From: Bacillota bacterium
GTDB taxonomy: Bacteria > Bacillota > Sulfobacillia > JAJYWN01 > JAJZPE01
NCBI GenBank assembly: GCA_036504675.1
Contig: DASXUT010000053.1
Span: 1 to 32,898 of the forward strand
Length of the DNA: 32,898 nucleotides
Direction of reading: 5' to 3'
The position numbers and the translations under genes were made by a program. The notes beneath the pieces were generated by a model. The model was not told the DNA's origin and searched no databases. It saw only the letters and a program-made list of their open reading frames with translations. Positions 24,297 through 32,898 of this stretch are shown here, piece after piece (the stretch's first letter is position 1; the number at the start of each line of letters is the position of its first letter).

Positions 24297-25922
24297 ATGG
24301 CCGAAGATAACGGCCGGAACCTCTTGCCCCTGCCCCGAAACCCCATCGCCCGGACGCCCATGTCGCCGTCCGGCCCGTCGGGATCGTCGGACGAATCCGA
24401 CTCCGGGTCAGGCGGACCCGGCCGCCAGAAGCCGACTGCGTCGCCGCACGACTTCGAGGCCCGGCCGCATCGGAGCGATGCCCATCGGACCCGTAATCCG
24501 GTGCACTTCATCCTCCTCCTCGGCCTCGGCGCCCTCATCGCCGGCGCCCTCGCTCTGGGACTGTTCTTCATCAGCCCGTCCAGCATCGGGCTTCTCCGCG
24601 AGGAGTACGTCGGCCAGGAGGTCCTCTCCTTCCAGCGGGTCGTCGTCGACGACCCGTACCTGAAGATCGACGTCAAGGACGGGCAACTGGTGCCGACCTA
24701 CCGTGGCCCGCGGGTGACCGGTGTGGTCATCCTGGGCAACGGCCTCTATCGGCTGGTCCCCCCGCCTGAACAGGCCGACGTCCTCTCGGCCACGCTGGCG
24801 TCGGGAAACCTGCAGGACTCGTTCACCGCTATTTACCTGCCCCTGACCTACCAGGAACTCGAAGAGATGAAGGACCGCTCGTCGGCCAAGCCGACCGATT
24901 CGCCGCCGTCCCTCGAACGGGCCAGGACCATCGTCTCCGACCTGAAGCGCGAACTCAGGCTGGTCGGGATCTTCGGGGTCAATCGTGAGTTCCAGTCGGG
25001 GGCCGAGTCCGAGGCCATCCAGATCTTCGGCGATCAATTCGGCCGGGTCCGGATGTACCTGGGGCGCCAGGTCACCCTGAACTTCCCCTCGTCCGGCCTC
25101 CGTTTCAGCTTCCCCAACCTGTACTCGGGCACGGGCATGTTCTTCCTGGTCTATGCCCAGCCTAAGGTCCTCCCCATCTCCGTGCTGCTGCTGGCGGTGA
25201 TGGTCGGCTTCCTCGGGGCGATGGTCTACGTCCTGACCGTGGACTCCAATCCGGCCTACACCCATCGCTCGATCATCGAGCGTGAGGCGGAACTTCGCGA
25301 CTGGCCGCCGCGGGCGTCCCTCTATGCCGCCGGGATCATTTCCTTCTACCTCATCCTGGCCGCGCTGGTCGGAGCCTACCTGCCCGGCCGGATCATCGGG
25401 ACCCTGGCCGACCTCGTCGTGGCCGGGTTCATCCTCCGCCTCTTTCTGCGGGCCAAGGTCACCTGGAAGCGCCTCGGCCTGCGTCGCGAGGAACTGACCC
25501 GCAGCCTGCTGGTGGGCGGGGCGGTTGGGTTCCTGACGGTCAGCGCCGGGGCGCTCTCCTTCCCCGCCGGGCTGCAGCACCTCAGTCCCCTCGGGCTCGT
25601 CCGCCAGTTCTACTGGTCTTTCCTGGTGATCGGCCTGGCCCGAACGGTGATCTTCCACGCCTACTTGCAGACCTGGCTGCAGAACCGCCACGGACGGGTG
25701 CGCGGGCTCGTAGCCACTGCCTTTCTCGTCGGGATCCTCTTTTCCCTGCCGGCCGCCCTGATTCGCGGGACGGCCATCCTCCCGGCGCTCCTCGAGAACG
25801 TCGTCGTCGTCCCGGCGATGACCGCCCTTAACGGCTTTCTCTTCCAGCGGACCGGCAACGTCTTCGGGCCGGCCCTCTCCCGCGCCCTGGTCGATTTCCT
25901 CCCGGCCTTCTTCCGATACTAG
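24297..25922 (+). CDS. membrane protein with degenerate CPBP-like C-terminal region
   Basis: From ATG 24297 (AAGGAG eight bases upstream) the protein has 541 residues. Residues 1-66 are a disordered Pro/Ser/Gly/Asp-rich cytoplasmic segment. A helix at about 70-92 leads to an extracytoplasmic domain (about 95-295) unlike any I recognise. A second helix (VLPISVLLLAVMVGFLGAMVYVL, about 300-323) follows, then five or six helices. The end (LARTVIFHAYLQTWL ... GILFSLPAAL ... FLFQRTGNVFGPALSRALVDFLP) has the outline of a CPBP (Rce1/abortive-infection) membrane protease, but where EExxxR should stand there is ARTVIFH, and the second-motif His is missing. So it is probably not a peptidase. Divergent from hisS; function unknown. 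Confidence 0.78.
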   Translation: MAEDNGRNLLPLPRNPIARTPMSPSGPSGSSDESDSGSGGPGRQKPTASPHDFEARPHRSDAHRTRNPVHFILLLGLGALIAGALALGLFFISPSSIGLLREEYVGQEVLSFQRVVVDDPYLKIDVKDGQLVPTYRGPRVTGVVILGNGLYRLVPPPEQADVLSATLASGNLQDSFTAIYLPLTYQELEEMKDRSSAKPTDSPPSLERARTIVSDLKRELRLVGIFGVNREFQSGAESEAIQIFGDQFGRVRMYLGRQVTLNFPSSGLRFSFPNLYSGTGMFFLVYAQPKVLPISVLLLAVMVGFLGAMVYVLTVDSNPAYTHRSIIEREAELRDWPPRASLYAAGIISFYLILAALVGAYLPGRIIGTLADLVVAGFILRLFLRAKVTWKRLGLRREELTRSLLVGGAVGFLTVSAGALSFPAGLQHLSPLGLVRQFYWSFLVIGLARTVIFHAYLQTWLQNRHGRVRGLVATAFLVGILFSLPAALIRGTAILPALLENVVVVPAMTALNGFLFQRTGNVFGPALSRALVDFLPAFFRY

Positions 25923-25967
25923 GCCGGGCGGCTCAGATCGGGCGGCTCAGCCCCCCACGGCATTGAC

Positions 25968-25994
25968 ACGGCCGGCCTTCATCGGGCCGGCCGT
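25968..25994. terminator. terminator between the membrane protein and the hydrolase gene
   Basis: ACGGCCGGCC and GGCCGGCCGT pair around a seven-base loop, followed by TTTCG on the plus strand. It sits between two converging genes whose stops lie 46 and 7 bases away. Confidence 0.75.
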
Positions 25995-26000
25995 TTCGCG

Positions 26001-26666
26001 TCACATCAGGAACGGGTTCGACGCCCTCTCCTCACCGATCGTCGTCGCCGGGCCGTGGCCCGGGTAGACCTCGGTGTCGTCATCGAAGACGAGGAGCTTC
26101 TCCTTGATCGATCTGATCAGGTCGTCGAAGGAACCCCCGGGGAAATCCGTCCGTCCGACCGAGCCGGCGAAGAGGGTGTCGCCGCTGAAGATGACCGGCC
26201 CCTCACAGGCGTCCGGCCGACCGGCCGGGTTGGTCGAGTCGTCCCGAACGACCAGGCAGATGCCGCCCGGGGTGTGGCCCGGCGTGTGCAGGACGGTCAG
26301 GGCCAGGGTTCCGACCCGGATCTCCTCGCCGTCCTCGAGCAGCCGGTCGGCCGGTGGGCCGAAGAGCGACAAGCCCGCCCACGACGAGAGGTTCATCGTC
26401 GGCTGGGTCAGGAAAGCCGCCTCGCTCCGGTGGACCATCAGCGAGGCCCCGGTCTCCTGCCTCACCTGGCCGTTGGCGGCGATGTGGTCGGCATGCCCGT
26501 GGGTGTTGATGATCACTGAGACGGTCAGCCCCAACCTTCTCACGGCCTCGAGGATGTCACGGGCGTCGGCGCCGGGGTCGACGACCGCGGCCGCCGAGGC
26601 GCCCTCCCCGGCGACGATGTAGCAATTGGCCATCATCGGCCCGACGGTCATAGTCTCGATGAGCAT
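26001..26666 (-). CDS. metallo-beta-lactamase-fold hydrolase (glyoxalase II-like)
   Basis: A 221-residue MBL-fold protein. The zinc-binding THGHADHI is at 55-62, followed by a His in LHTPGHTPGG, the bridging Asp in FSGDTLF and the last His in VYPGHGP. The short length, lack of the glyoxalase II C-terminal helical domain and the MANCYIV start match the YcbL/GloC-type hydroxyacylglutathione-hydrolase-like family common in this Firmicutes neighbourhood. The substrate is not certain. A ribosome site (AAGGGTG) lies in the 15-base gap after dtd. Last gene of the recJ-apt-rel-dtd operon. Confidence 0.9.
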   Translation of the reverse strand: MLIETMTVGPMMANCYIVAGEGASAAAVVDPGADARDILEAVRRLGLTVSVIINTHGHADHIAANGQVRQETGASLMVHRSEAAFLTQPTMNLSSWAGLSLFGPPADRLLEDGEEIRVGTLALTVLHTPGHTPGGICLVVRDDSTNPAGRPDACEGPVIFSGDTLFAGSVGRTDFPGGSFDDLIRSIKEKLLVFDDDTEVYPGHGPATTIGEERASNPFLM

Positions 26667-26681
26667 TCGATCACCCTTCGC

Positions 26682-27131
26682 CTAGAAGAGCCGGTCGCTG
26701 TCCACCAGGATGGTGACCGGCCCATCGTTCTCTATCTCCACCAGCATCTCGGCGCCGAACTCACCGGTGGCGACGATGATCCCCATCGCCCGGAGGGCCT
26801 CGACGTAGGCCCGGTACAGCGGTTCGGCCTTCTCAGGCCGGGCCGCGGCGGAAAAGCCGGGGCGCCGGCCGTTGCGGACGTCCCCGAACAGGGTGAACTG
26901 GGAGATGGCCAGGACCTCGCCCTTCACTTCGAGCAGGGAGAGGTTCATCTTGCCCTCCTCGTCCTCGAAGATTCGCAGGTTGGCGGTCTTATCGGCCATG
27001 TAGGCGGCGGCCTTGGCCTCGTCTTCCGGCCCGACCCCGACGAGCACGACAAGACCCCGCCCGATCCGCCCGATCTCGCGCCCGCCCACGGTGACCCGGC
27101 CCGACTTGGCCCGTTGGATTACCGCTCTCAC
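26682..27131 (-). CDS. dtd: D-aminoacyl-tRNA deacylase
   Basis: A 149-residue DTD enzyme that removes D-amino acids (and glycine mischarged on tRNA-Ala) from tRNAs. It starts [15 protein letters not shown] (GTG codon) and carries the two active-site motifs SQFTLFGD (about 77-84) and NDGPVTI near the C-terminus, which supply the cross-subunit Gly-cisPro pocket. Length is exactly typical. It lies 45 bases after rel. Confidence 0.96.
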   Translation of the reverse strand: MRAVIQRAKSGRVTVGGREIGRIGRGLVVLVGVGPEDEAKAAAYMADKTANLRIFEDEEGKMNLSLLEVKGEVLAISQFTLFGDVRNGRRPGFSAAARPEKAEPLYRAYVEALRAMGIIVATGEFGAEMLVEIENDGPVTILVDSDRLF

Positions 27132-27176
27132 TCGCTCACCACCTCGATCGACGACGTCAGCGCCGGATCGCCCGCC

Positions 27177-29357
27177 TCACTTGGGCTTGTCACGGACGAC
27201 CCGCGACACGCTGAAGACGTCGCGGACCCTGGCCAGGCGCTGGAAGACGTAACGCAATTGGTCGAGGTTGCGTATCTCCAGGACGAGGTCGATGATGCCG
27301 ACCCGGTTGCGGTCGGCCCTGGCGTTGGCGGCCAGGATGTTGGTCCGGGTGTCGGCGATGGAGTTGAGGATGTCGGCCATCAGCCCCGGCCGGTCGACCC
27401 CGGTGATCTCGACCTCGACGGCGAAGGTCGACGGCTGCTCGGTATCCCACCCCACCTCGATCAACCGTTCCTTCTCGTCGGAGTAGTGGGTGACGTTGGG
27501 GCAGTCCGCCCGGTGGATGGAAACGCCCCGCCCGCGGGTGATGTAGCCGACGATCAGGTCGCCCGGAATGGGGTTGCAGCAACGGGAGAAACGGACGAGG
27601 ACGTTGTCCTCACCCTTGACCCTGACCCCCATCGTCGGCTTCGGCTTGCGGACCGGGGCCGTGGTCGGAAACCCCAGCTCCGCCAAGTCGACGATGGGCT
27701 TGGCCTTCTTTTCCTGGTCGTACTGTTCCCTCAGCTTTCCAACCACATACTGCGGGGTGATCCCGCCGTAGCCCACGCCCGCCCACAGGTCATCCTCACC
27801 GGTGTACCCGAACTTCTGCAGGACGGGGTCCAGCCATTCGTCCTTGAGCAGGTCAGACCGCTGCAGGCCGAGCCGCTCGATCTCCTTCTCCACCTGGTCC
27901 CGGCCGCGAACCACGTACTCGTCGCGGCGCTCGCGCTTGAACCACTGGCGGATCTTATTCTTGGCGCCCGTGGCGACGACCATGTCAAGCCAGTCTTCGC
28001 TGGGCCCGGCTCCCTGCTTGGCGGTGAGGATCTCGACGATGTCGCCGTTCTTCAGCTTATAGGTCAGGGGGACGATCTTCCCGCTGACTTTCGCGCCGAT
28101 GCAGCGATGCCCGACGTCGGTATGAATCTGATAAGCGAAATCGAGCGGTCCGGCCCCGGCCGGCAGCTCGATGACGTCGCCCTTGGGGGTGAAGACGAAG
28201 ACCTCGTCGGCGAAGAGGTCGGACTTCAACCCTTCCATGAACTCCTGGGGATCGGTCAGCTGACGCTGGCCCTCCAGGCGCTCGCGGAGCAAGGCCAGCT
28301 TGTCCTCGAACTCGGCGTCGGCCCGGCCGCCTTCCTTGTAGCGCCAGTGGGCGGCGATCCCATACTCGGCCGTCCGGTGCATGTCCCAGGTTCTGATCTG
28401 GATCTCCACCGGCTCGCCCTCGGGGCCGATGACCGTCGTGTGCAGCGACTGGTACATGTTGTTCTTGGGGACGGCGATAAAGTCTTTGAACCGGCCCGGG
28501 ATGGGCTTCCACATCGTGTGGATGATCCCCAGGGCCGAGTAGCAATCCTGGTCCGACTCGACCAGGACGCGGACGGCGATCAGGTCGTAGATCTCGCCGA
28601 AGTCGCGCCCCTGGACGTACATTTTCCGGTAGATGCTGTAGAAGTGCTTGGCCCGGCCCTGGATGTCGGCCTTGACGCCGGCGGCCGACAGCTTCTCGGT
28701 GAGGATGCCGATGAACCGGCTGATATAATCCTCGCGCTCGATCCGCTTCTTCTGGACCTTCTGGGCCAGGTCGTGGTAGACTTCCGGCTCCAGGTAGCGC
28801 AGGGCGAGGTCCTCGAGCTCGGTCTTGATCTGGAAGATCCCCAGCCGATGGGCCAGCGGGGCGAAGATCTCCAGGGTCTCGTGGGCGGTCGCCTTCTGCC
28901 GCTCGGGCGGCAGGTGCTTCAGGGTCCGCATGTTGTGGAGGCGGTCGGCCAGGCGGATCATCAGGACCCGGATGTCCCGGTCGATAGCCAGGAACATCTT
29001 GCGAAGGTTCTGGATCTGCTCCTCCTCGTGCGAGCGGAGCTCGATCTTGCTGAGCTTGGTGACCCCATCGACGAGTTGGGCGATCTCCGGGCCGAACTTG
29101 GCCTGCAACTCGGCAAGGGAAACGCCGGTATCCTCGACGACATCGTGGAGGAGGCCGGCGGCCAGGGTGACAACGTCGAGTTGGAGCTCGGCCAAGATGG
29201 CCGCGACGGCCAGGGGATGCTCGACGAAGGGCTCTCCGGAAACGCGAAATTGCCCCTGGTGGGCCTTCTTCGCAAAGGCGTAGGCCTCTTCCAGGAGCTT
29301 CAGGTCGGCTTGTGAGTTGTAACCCTGGACCTTGGTCTTCAGCTCTTCGAGCGTCAT
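27177..29357 (-). CDS. rel: bifunctional (p)ppGpp synthetase/hydrolase Rel
   Basis: A stringent-response enzyme of 726 residues from ATG 29357. Domains in order: HD hydrolase (HPLAVAAIL, LLHDVVEDT, RLADRLHNMRTL), synthetase (GRFKDFIAVPKNNMYQSLHTTV), TGS (VFVFTPKGDVIELPAGAGPLDFAYQIHTDVGHRC), helical, zinc-finger-like (RCCNPIPGD ... HRADCPN) and C-terminal ACT. The intact HDxxED and the RxKD (RFKD) form both argue for a bifunctional enzyme, as is usual for the single long Rel of Firmicutes. A TTG at 29390, overlapping the apt stop, would add 11 residues; neither start has a strong ribosome site, but the ATG begins the conserved MTLEELKTKV. Confidence 0.96.
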   Translation of the reverse strand: MTLEELKTKVQGYNSQADLKLLEEAYAFAKKAHQGQFRVSGEPFVEHPLAVAAILAELQLDVVTLAAGLLHDVVEDTGVSLAELQAKFGPEIAQLVDGVTKLSKIELRSHEEEQIQNLRKMFLAIDRDIRVLMIRLADRLHNMRTLKHLPPERQKATAHETLEIFAPLAHRLGIFQIKTELEDLALRYLEPEVYHDLAQKVQKKRIEREDYISRFIGILTEKLSAAGVKADIQGRAKHFYSIYRKMYVQGRDFGEIYDLIAVRVLVESDQDCYSALGIIHTMWKPIPGRFKDFIAVPKNNMYQSLHTTVIGPEGEPVEIQIRTWDMHRTAEYGIAAHWRYKEGGRADAEFEDKLALLRERLEGQRQLTDPQEFMEGLKSDLFADEVFVFTPKGDVIELPAGAGPLDFAYQIHTDVGHRCIGAKVSGKIVPLTYKLKNGDIVEILTAKQGAGPSEDWLDMVVATGAKNKIRQWFKRERRDEYVVRGRDQVEKEIERLGLQRSDLLKDEWLDPVLQKFGYTGEDDLWAGVGYGGITPQYVVGKLREQYDQEKKAKPIVDLAELGFPTTAPVRKPKPTMGVRVKGEDNVLVRFSRCCNPIPGDLIVGYITRGRGVSIHRADCPNVTHYSDEKERLIEVGWDTEQPSTFAVEVEITGVDRPGLMADILNSIADTRTNILAANARADRNRVGIIDLVLEIRNLDQLRYVFQRLARVRDVFSVSRVVRDKPK

Positions 29358-29386
29358 ATTTGGGATTAGGTTCTGGTCGAGGCCCT

Positions 29387-29923
29387 TCAAACGGGATACT
29401 GGATCAAGCTTACGACGTCAAAGCCCGGGAACTTGGCCCGTCCCCGGAGGTCGGTCAGTTCGATCAGGAAAGCCAGCCCGACGATGTTTCCGTCGAGTTG
29501 CTTGACCAGGTCGACGCTGGCGGAGATAGTGCCCCCCGTGGCCAGCAGGTCATCGACGACGAGGACCCGCTCCCCCGGCTGAATGGCGTCGAGATGAACC
29601 TCCAGGGTGTCCCGGCCGTATTCGAGGGCGTATTCACCCTTGTAAGTCGCTCCGGGCAGCTTGCCGGCCTTGCGCACCGGCACGAAGCCGACCCCCAACT
29701 CATAGGCCAGGGCCGCGCCGATGATGAAGCCGCGGGCTTCCGGGCCGACGACCACGTCGGGCTTGGCCGGCCGGCAGGCGTCCGCCAGGGCCTTGATCGA
29801 CTGGTGCCAGGCCTTGCCGTCCTTGACCAGGGTGGTGATGTCCTTGAAACTAATGCCCTTCTTCGGGAAGTCGGGAACGATCCGGATCAGCTTCTTGAGG
29901 GCTTCGGCGTCGATCGGCGTCAT
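29387..29923 (-). CDS. apt: adenine phosphoribosyltransferase
   Basis: A 178-residue purine-salvage enzyme converting adenine and PRPP to AMP. The N-terminal IRIVPDFPKKGISFKDITTL and GPEARGFIIGAALAYEL are diagnostic of APT, and the PRPP-binding loop VLVVDDLLATGGT is at 120-132. Length is typical. AGGGGAG precedes the ATG, which overlaps the recJ stop (ATGA). The recJ-apt-rel order is classic for Firmicutes. Confidence 0.96.
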   Translation of the reverse strand: MTPIDAEALKKLIRIVPDFPKKGISFKDITTLVKDGKAWHQSIKALADACRPAKPDVVVGPEARGFIIGAALAYELGVGFVPVRKAGKLPGATYKGEYALEYGRDTLEVHLDAIQPGERVLVVDDLLATGGTISASVDLVKQLDGNIVGLAFLIELTDLRGRAKFPGFDVVSLIQYPV

Positions 29924-32520
29924 CCAACTGCTCCCCTCTCTTCTGGGCCTGGGCTCGCTTTGGCCAGGCTAAAGGCCGGTCCGAGAAGAGCCAGGGCCTC
30001 GGCCGACAGCGCCTCAAGGCTGAAGGCGGCGAAGGCTTCCCTGGCCAGGCGTCCGCGGCGGTAGGCCGGGCTGGACTCCAGGTCCAACTTCGCCTTGACC
30101 GCCGGTTTGGACAAAATGAGTGATTCCTCGTTCGCCGCCATTATCCTCTCCAGGAGACCAAGTTCTTCAAAGATGTGCAGCCCCACCATCAGCCGGGCCC
30201 GGTCCCAAGGACCCCTGGTCAGTCGGGTGACCCGCCCGATCGCCACGGCGACCCCGTAGGGGGCCGCCTCGCGGAGGGTCCGGTAGAGCTCGACCAGGGC
30301 CCCGCGATCCGGGGCCTGTCGGGCCAGGATGACCTCAGTCAGCCTGATGTCGGCCGGACCATAGAGCAGATGGACCTCGGCCTCCGACGGGTCCGTGGCG
30401 GCCAGGGCGCGGGCCAACTCGTCCAGGTCGGCCGGGCCGGTCGGCGGGTGATAGAGGACCAAGGCGGCCCGACGCCCCGGGGTGGCCGGCCCCCGGCCGC
30501 CGCCACCGGCGAGCGGGCGTCCGCCAACCAGGTAGCGCCTCTCGGTGGGCAACCCGAAGGCGGATAGCCGACCATCGAGAGAACCGGCCGTCCAGTCGTT
30601 GTTCACGGCGATCAAGGCCACGTCGACTCGCGCCAGGATCTCGATGAGGGCGGCCAACCGGTCGGGGGCGGCCCTCCGGTCTTCGAGCCGGGTGACCACG
30701 ACGCGAGGCACCGGCCGAGCGACCGCCAACGGTGGGTCCGCCACGGCCGACCCGGCGGCCGACCCGGCGGCCGGCCCGGCGGCCGGCCCGGCGGCCGGCC
30801 CCGTCGCGCGGAGGCCCCGGACGACCAATTGCAGCCGCTCACGCCCGTTCCACTCGTTCATCTCCGGGCTGAAAAGGATATCCTGCGGACCCCGGCGGGC
30901 CTCCTCGACGGCCGAGCCCAGGTTGAAGGCGATGGCCTCGAGATCCCGTTGTTCCTGTCTCAGCTTCATCCGCAGGTGGGTGGAGTCCTGGCCGACGCAG
31001 CGGGCCTCGACAGTCTCGACTCCCCGGGCGACCATCAGGGGGGGCGGGTTTCCGGCCCCGAACGGGGCGAAACGTTGCAGCGCATGGGCCAACCGATGGT
31101 CGACGGCGGCGATCGGGAGTTCGGCGTCGACGTCGACCCGCGGGCGCAGGTCCCGTCCTTCGCCCAGGTGGGCGACGGATTCGATGAAGGTCTCGCGGAA
31201 GGACGCCACTCCGTCGGCGGGCAGGGTCAGGCCGGCCGCCAACTCATGACCACCGAACCTGGTCAAGGCCTCCCCGCAAGCCTTCAGGGCTTGAAAGACA
31301 TCGATCCCAGGGATGCTCCGGGCCGAGCCCCGGGCCTGACCGTCAGGCTGCTCGGCCAGGAGGGCCACCGGTCGGTGGTACTCTTCCACCAGCTTGGAGG
31401 CGACGATCCCGACCACGCCGACGTGCCATGACGGCGAGGAGAGGACGATGGCCGGTCGCTCGACGGCCGCCGGGTCGGCCTCCAGGCGGCGGCGGGCCTC
31501 GTCAAGGATGGCCGCCTCGATCTGTTGCCTGGAACGGTTCTCGGCGTCGAGGCGGGCGGCCCGGGCGCAGGCATCCGGCCAGTCCCCCGAGAGGAGGAGG
31601 GCCACCGCCTCGCCGGCGTCGCCAATGCGGCCGATGGCGTTGATCCGCGGGGCGAGGCCGAAGGCCACGGCTTCGGCGGTGATTGGTCGGGTACTGAGCC
31701 CGGCCACGTCAGCCAGGGCCCGCAGCCCGAGCCGACCGCCCTGCCTGATCAGGGGAAGGCCGGCCCTGACCATCGCTCGGTTCTCCCCCAACAGGGGGAC
31801 GACATCGGCAACCGTGCCCAGGGTTACCAAATCAAGGTATTCCCCCGGATCCGGACGCCCATACCGCCTGGCCAGGGCGACGGCAAGCTTGTAAGCCACG
31901 CCGACGCCGGCCAGACCCTTGAAGGGATAGGAACAGTCCGACCGCTTCGGGTCGACCACGGAGACTGCCGCGGGCAGGGTCCCCAGGGGTTCGTGGTGAT
32001 CGGTGATGACCAGGTCCAAACCAATGGCGGCGGCCTGACGGGCCTCCTCGAGGGAGGTCACTCCGCAGTCGACGCTGACCACCAGGCCGATCCCCTGGTC
32101 CCGGGCCTCGGCCAGAGCCGCCGGGTTCAGGCCGTATCCTTCGTCGAGTCGGCTTGGAATGTAAAAGTCGACGTCGGCCGCCAGCCCGCGTAGGAACGAA
32201 AGCAGCAACGCGGTACTGGTGACCCCGTCGGCATCGTAGTCCCCGTAGATCCTAATCCTCTCTTTGTCCTCGACGGCCCGTTGGATCCGGTCAACGGCCT
32301 GAGCCATCCCGGCCAACATCAGGGGGTCGTGGGCTTCCTCGAGGCCAGCGGAGAGGAACTGCTTGGCCTCTTCGAGTTCGTGGAACCCTCGGTTGAGCAA
32401 GACCTGTACGGCAGCGGGCGGGAGATCGAGTTCCCGGGACCATAGTTCCTGTCGGTCCGGATCGGCCTCGGCGACCTCCCAGACGGCCCCGGCCAGGCTC
32501 CTCCGGACCGCCGGGCTCAT
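29920..32520 (-). CDS. recJ: single-stranded-DNA-specific exonuclease RecJ
   Basis: From ATG 32520 the product has 866 residues: the 5'-3' ssDNA exonuclease of recombination and repair. It has the DHH phosphoesterase motifs IYGDYDADGVTSTALL, VSVDCGVTS, VITDHHEPLG and GLAPRINAIGRIGDA, then the DHHA1 domain with the GSARSIPGIDV and RFGGHELAAGLTL signatures, the OB domain (FAPFGAGNPPP), and a long C-terminal region as in Bacillus RecJ. Between the OB and C-terminal domains is a low-complexity linker of GPAA/GSAA units. The open frame extends 119 codons further upstream, but only through the lapA-like gene in another frame, so that part is not RecJ. ATGA junctions join it to lapA-like upstream and apt downstream. 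Confidence 0.95.
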   Translation of the reverse strand: MSPAVRRSLAGAVWEVAEADPDRQELWSRELDLPPAAVQVLLNRGFHELEEAKQFLSAGLEEAHDPLMLAGMAQAVDRIQRAVEDKERIRIYGDYDADGVTSTALLLSFLRGLAADVDFYIPSRLDEGYGLNPAALAEARDQGIGLVVSVDCGVTSLEEARQAAAIGLDLVITDHHEPLGTLPAAVSVVDPKRSDCSYPFKGLAGVGVAYKLAVALARRYGRPDPGEYLDLVTLGTVADVVPLLGENRAMVRAGLPLIRQGGRLGLRALADVAGLSTRPITAEAVAFGLAPRINAIGRIGDAGEAVALLLSGDWPDACARAARLDAENRSRQQIEAAILDEARRRLEADPAAVERPAIVLSSPSWHVGVVGIVASKLVEEYHRPVALLAEQPDGQARGSARSIPGIDVFQALKACGEALTRFGGHELAAGLTLPADGVASFRETFIESVAHLGEGRDLRPRVDVDAELPIAAVDHRLAHALQRFAPFGAGNPPPLMVARGVETVEARCVGQDSTHLRMKLRQEQRDLEAIAFNLGSAVEEARRGPQDILFSPEMNEWNGRERLQLVVRGLRATGPAAGPAAGPAAGSAAGSAVADPPLAVARPVPRVVVTRLEDRRAAPDRLAALIEILARVDVALIAVNNDWTAGSLDGRLSAFGLPTERRYLVGGRPLAGGGGRGPATPGRRAALVLYHPPTGPADLDELARALAATDPSEAEVHLLYGPADIRLTEVILARQAPDRGALVELYRTLREAAPYGVAVAIGRVTRLTRGPWDRARLMVGLHIFEELGLLERIMAANEESLILSKPAVKAKLDLESSPAYRRGRLAREAFAAFSLEALSAEALALLGPAFSLAKASPGPEERGAVG
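30745..30802. repeat. 12-base in-gene tandem repeat in recJ
   Basis: GGCCGACCCGGC is repeated almost five times (three copies with GGCCGG in place of GGCCGA). It encodes the GPAA/GSAA linker of RecJ and keeps the frame because the unit is 12 bases. Such a repeat could vary in copy number between strains. Confidence 0.85.
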
Positions 32521-32867
32521 CGGGCCACTGTTCCCCCGGCCGTCTTCTCGACCTTGCCGGTCCCGGTCTCCTTGCATTGCGCCAGCTCTTCCTGCAGCTT
32601 GCGTTGGTTCTCCTGGGCGGCCTTCAGTTCGCCCTGAAGCCGGCGCAGCCGCCCCTGGACCTCCCAGACCTTGATGTTCCCCCGGACCGTCCGACTTAGC
32701 AGGAGGAGCAGGACGAAGGCGGCTCCCACCCCGGTGGCGATCAGGGCCACATGGGAGACGAAGGTGTGGAAGCGCCAACCCATGAAGACAATGTCCACCG
32801 GGTTGACGTTCTGAATGGAGAAGACCAGCACGCCAAGGGCGAAGAGCAAGACCAGGAAAACGACCAC
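32517..32867 (-). CDS. LapA-family (DUF1049) membrane protein
   Basis: A 116-residue protein with two transmembrane helices (about 1-17 and 38-58) separated by the family's conserved QNxxPVxxxFxxW stretch (IQNVNPVDIVFMGWRF), then a coiled-coil tail of about 45 residues (VQGRLRRLQGELKAAQENQRKLQEEL). This is the LapA/LapB-assembly-type (DUF1049) layout. The role in Firmicutes is poorly known. It starts with GTG; a TAG lies in frame ten codons upstream, so the gene is complete in the window, though the ribosome site is weak. It leads into recJ by an ATGA overlap and is the first visible gene of this operon. Confidence 0.85.
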   Translation of the reverse strand: MVVFLVLLFALGVLVFSIQNVNPVDIVFMGWRFHTFVSHVALIATGVGAAFVLLLLLSRTVRGNIKVWEVQGRLRRLQGELKAAQENQRKLQEELAQCKETGTGKVEKTAGGTVAR

Positions 32868-32898
32868 CGACCGGCACCCCGCTTTCTGTAATGGCTAG

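Noticed and set aside
27114-29315. 733-codon open frame on the plus strand opposite rel
   Set aside because: It mirrors the GC-rich rel gene on the other strand, has acidic Leu/Asp/Val-rich composition typical of antisense frames, and no ribosome site or family. The same holds for long frames at 21080-22753 (opposite aspS), 5857-6858 (opposite iscS), 13206-14402 (opposite GT2) and 24408-25691 (opposite the membrane protein).
30745-30802. CRISPR-like repeats
   Set aside because: The units are contiguous 12-base copies without spacers, inside recJ. No CRISPR array is seen anywhere in the window.
32521-32877. N-terminal extension of recJ by 119 residues
   Set aside because: These codons are the lapA-like gene read in another frame; the ATG at 32520 with its ATGA junction is the fitting RecJ start.

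Overview
The window looks like a chromosomal segment of a high-GC Bacillota (Firmicutes) bacterium of the clostridial/Symbiobacterium-Limnochordia kind. The reasons are the Firmicutes-type clustering of recJ-apt-rel-dtd-hisS-aspS with rarA and an Rrf2-iscS-iscU-mnmA operon nearby, a Gram-positive 6S RNA, a class I cyclic-di-GMP riboswitch, and strong AGGAGG-type ribosome binding sites. No species can be named from sequence alone. Coding is dense, and many genes overlap their neighbour by an ATGA, GTGA or TAATG junction.

Layout. 1-792: the end of a LigD-type 3'-phosphoesterase gene, translationally coupled to flavin prenyltransferase ubiX. 793-4036: a looser, lower-GC stretch with a predicted lipoprotein and a secreted NTF2-like/amidase-fold protein, both on the minus strand. 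4037-7496 (minus): an iron-sulfur and tRNA-thiolation operon (Rrf2 regulator, iscS, iscU, mnmA) with a consensus promoter and an inverted repeat that looks like its own operator. 7497-12720 (plus): a very large TPR-GT4-GT2-TPR glycosyltransferase coupled to rarA. 12768-16521 (minus): a three-gene sugar operon (nucleotide-sugar dehydrogenase, SDR epimerase, GT2-TPR). 16626-18093 (minus): a 6S RNA with its terminator, then L-threonine aldolase.

18409-20962 is the most unusual part. Two small secreted beta-rich proteins flank a secreted, membrane-anchored Ig-like protein, and the minus-strand member sits directly behind a class I c-di-GMP riboswitch whose 3' end overlaps the ribosome binding site. 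This looks like a small cell-surface system under second-messenger control. 20997-24192 (minus): hisS-aspS. 24297-25922 (plus): a membrane protein with a degenerate CPBP-like C-terminus. 26001-32867 (minus): lapA-like, recJ, apt, rel, dtd and a metallo-beta-lactamase-fold hydrolase in one tightly overlapping operon.

The housekeeping genes serve nucleotide salvage, the stringent response, tRNA charging and proofreading, DNA repair, and sulfur delivery to Fe-S clusters and tRNA. The accessory genes are nearly all concerned with the cell surface: glycan assembly, secreted beta-sandwich proteins, a lipoprotein and an amidase.
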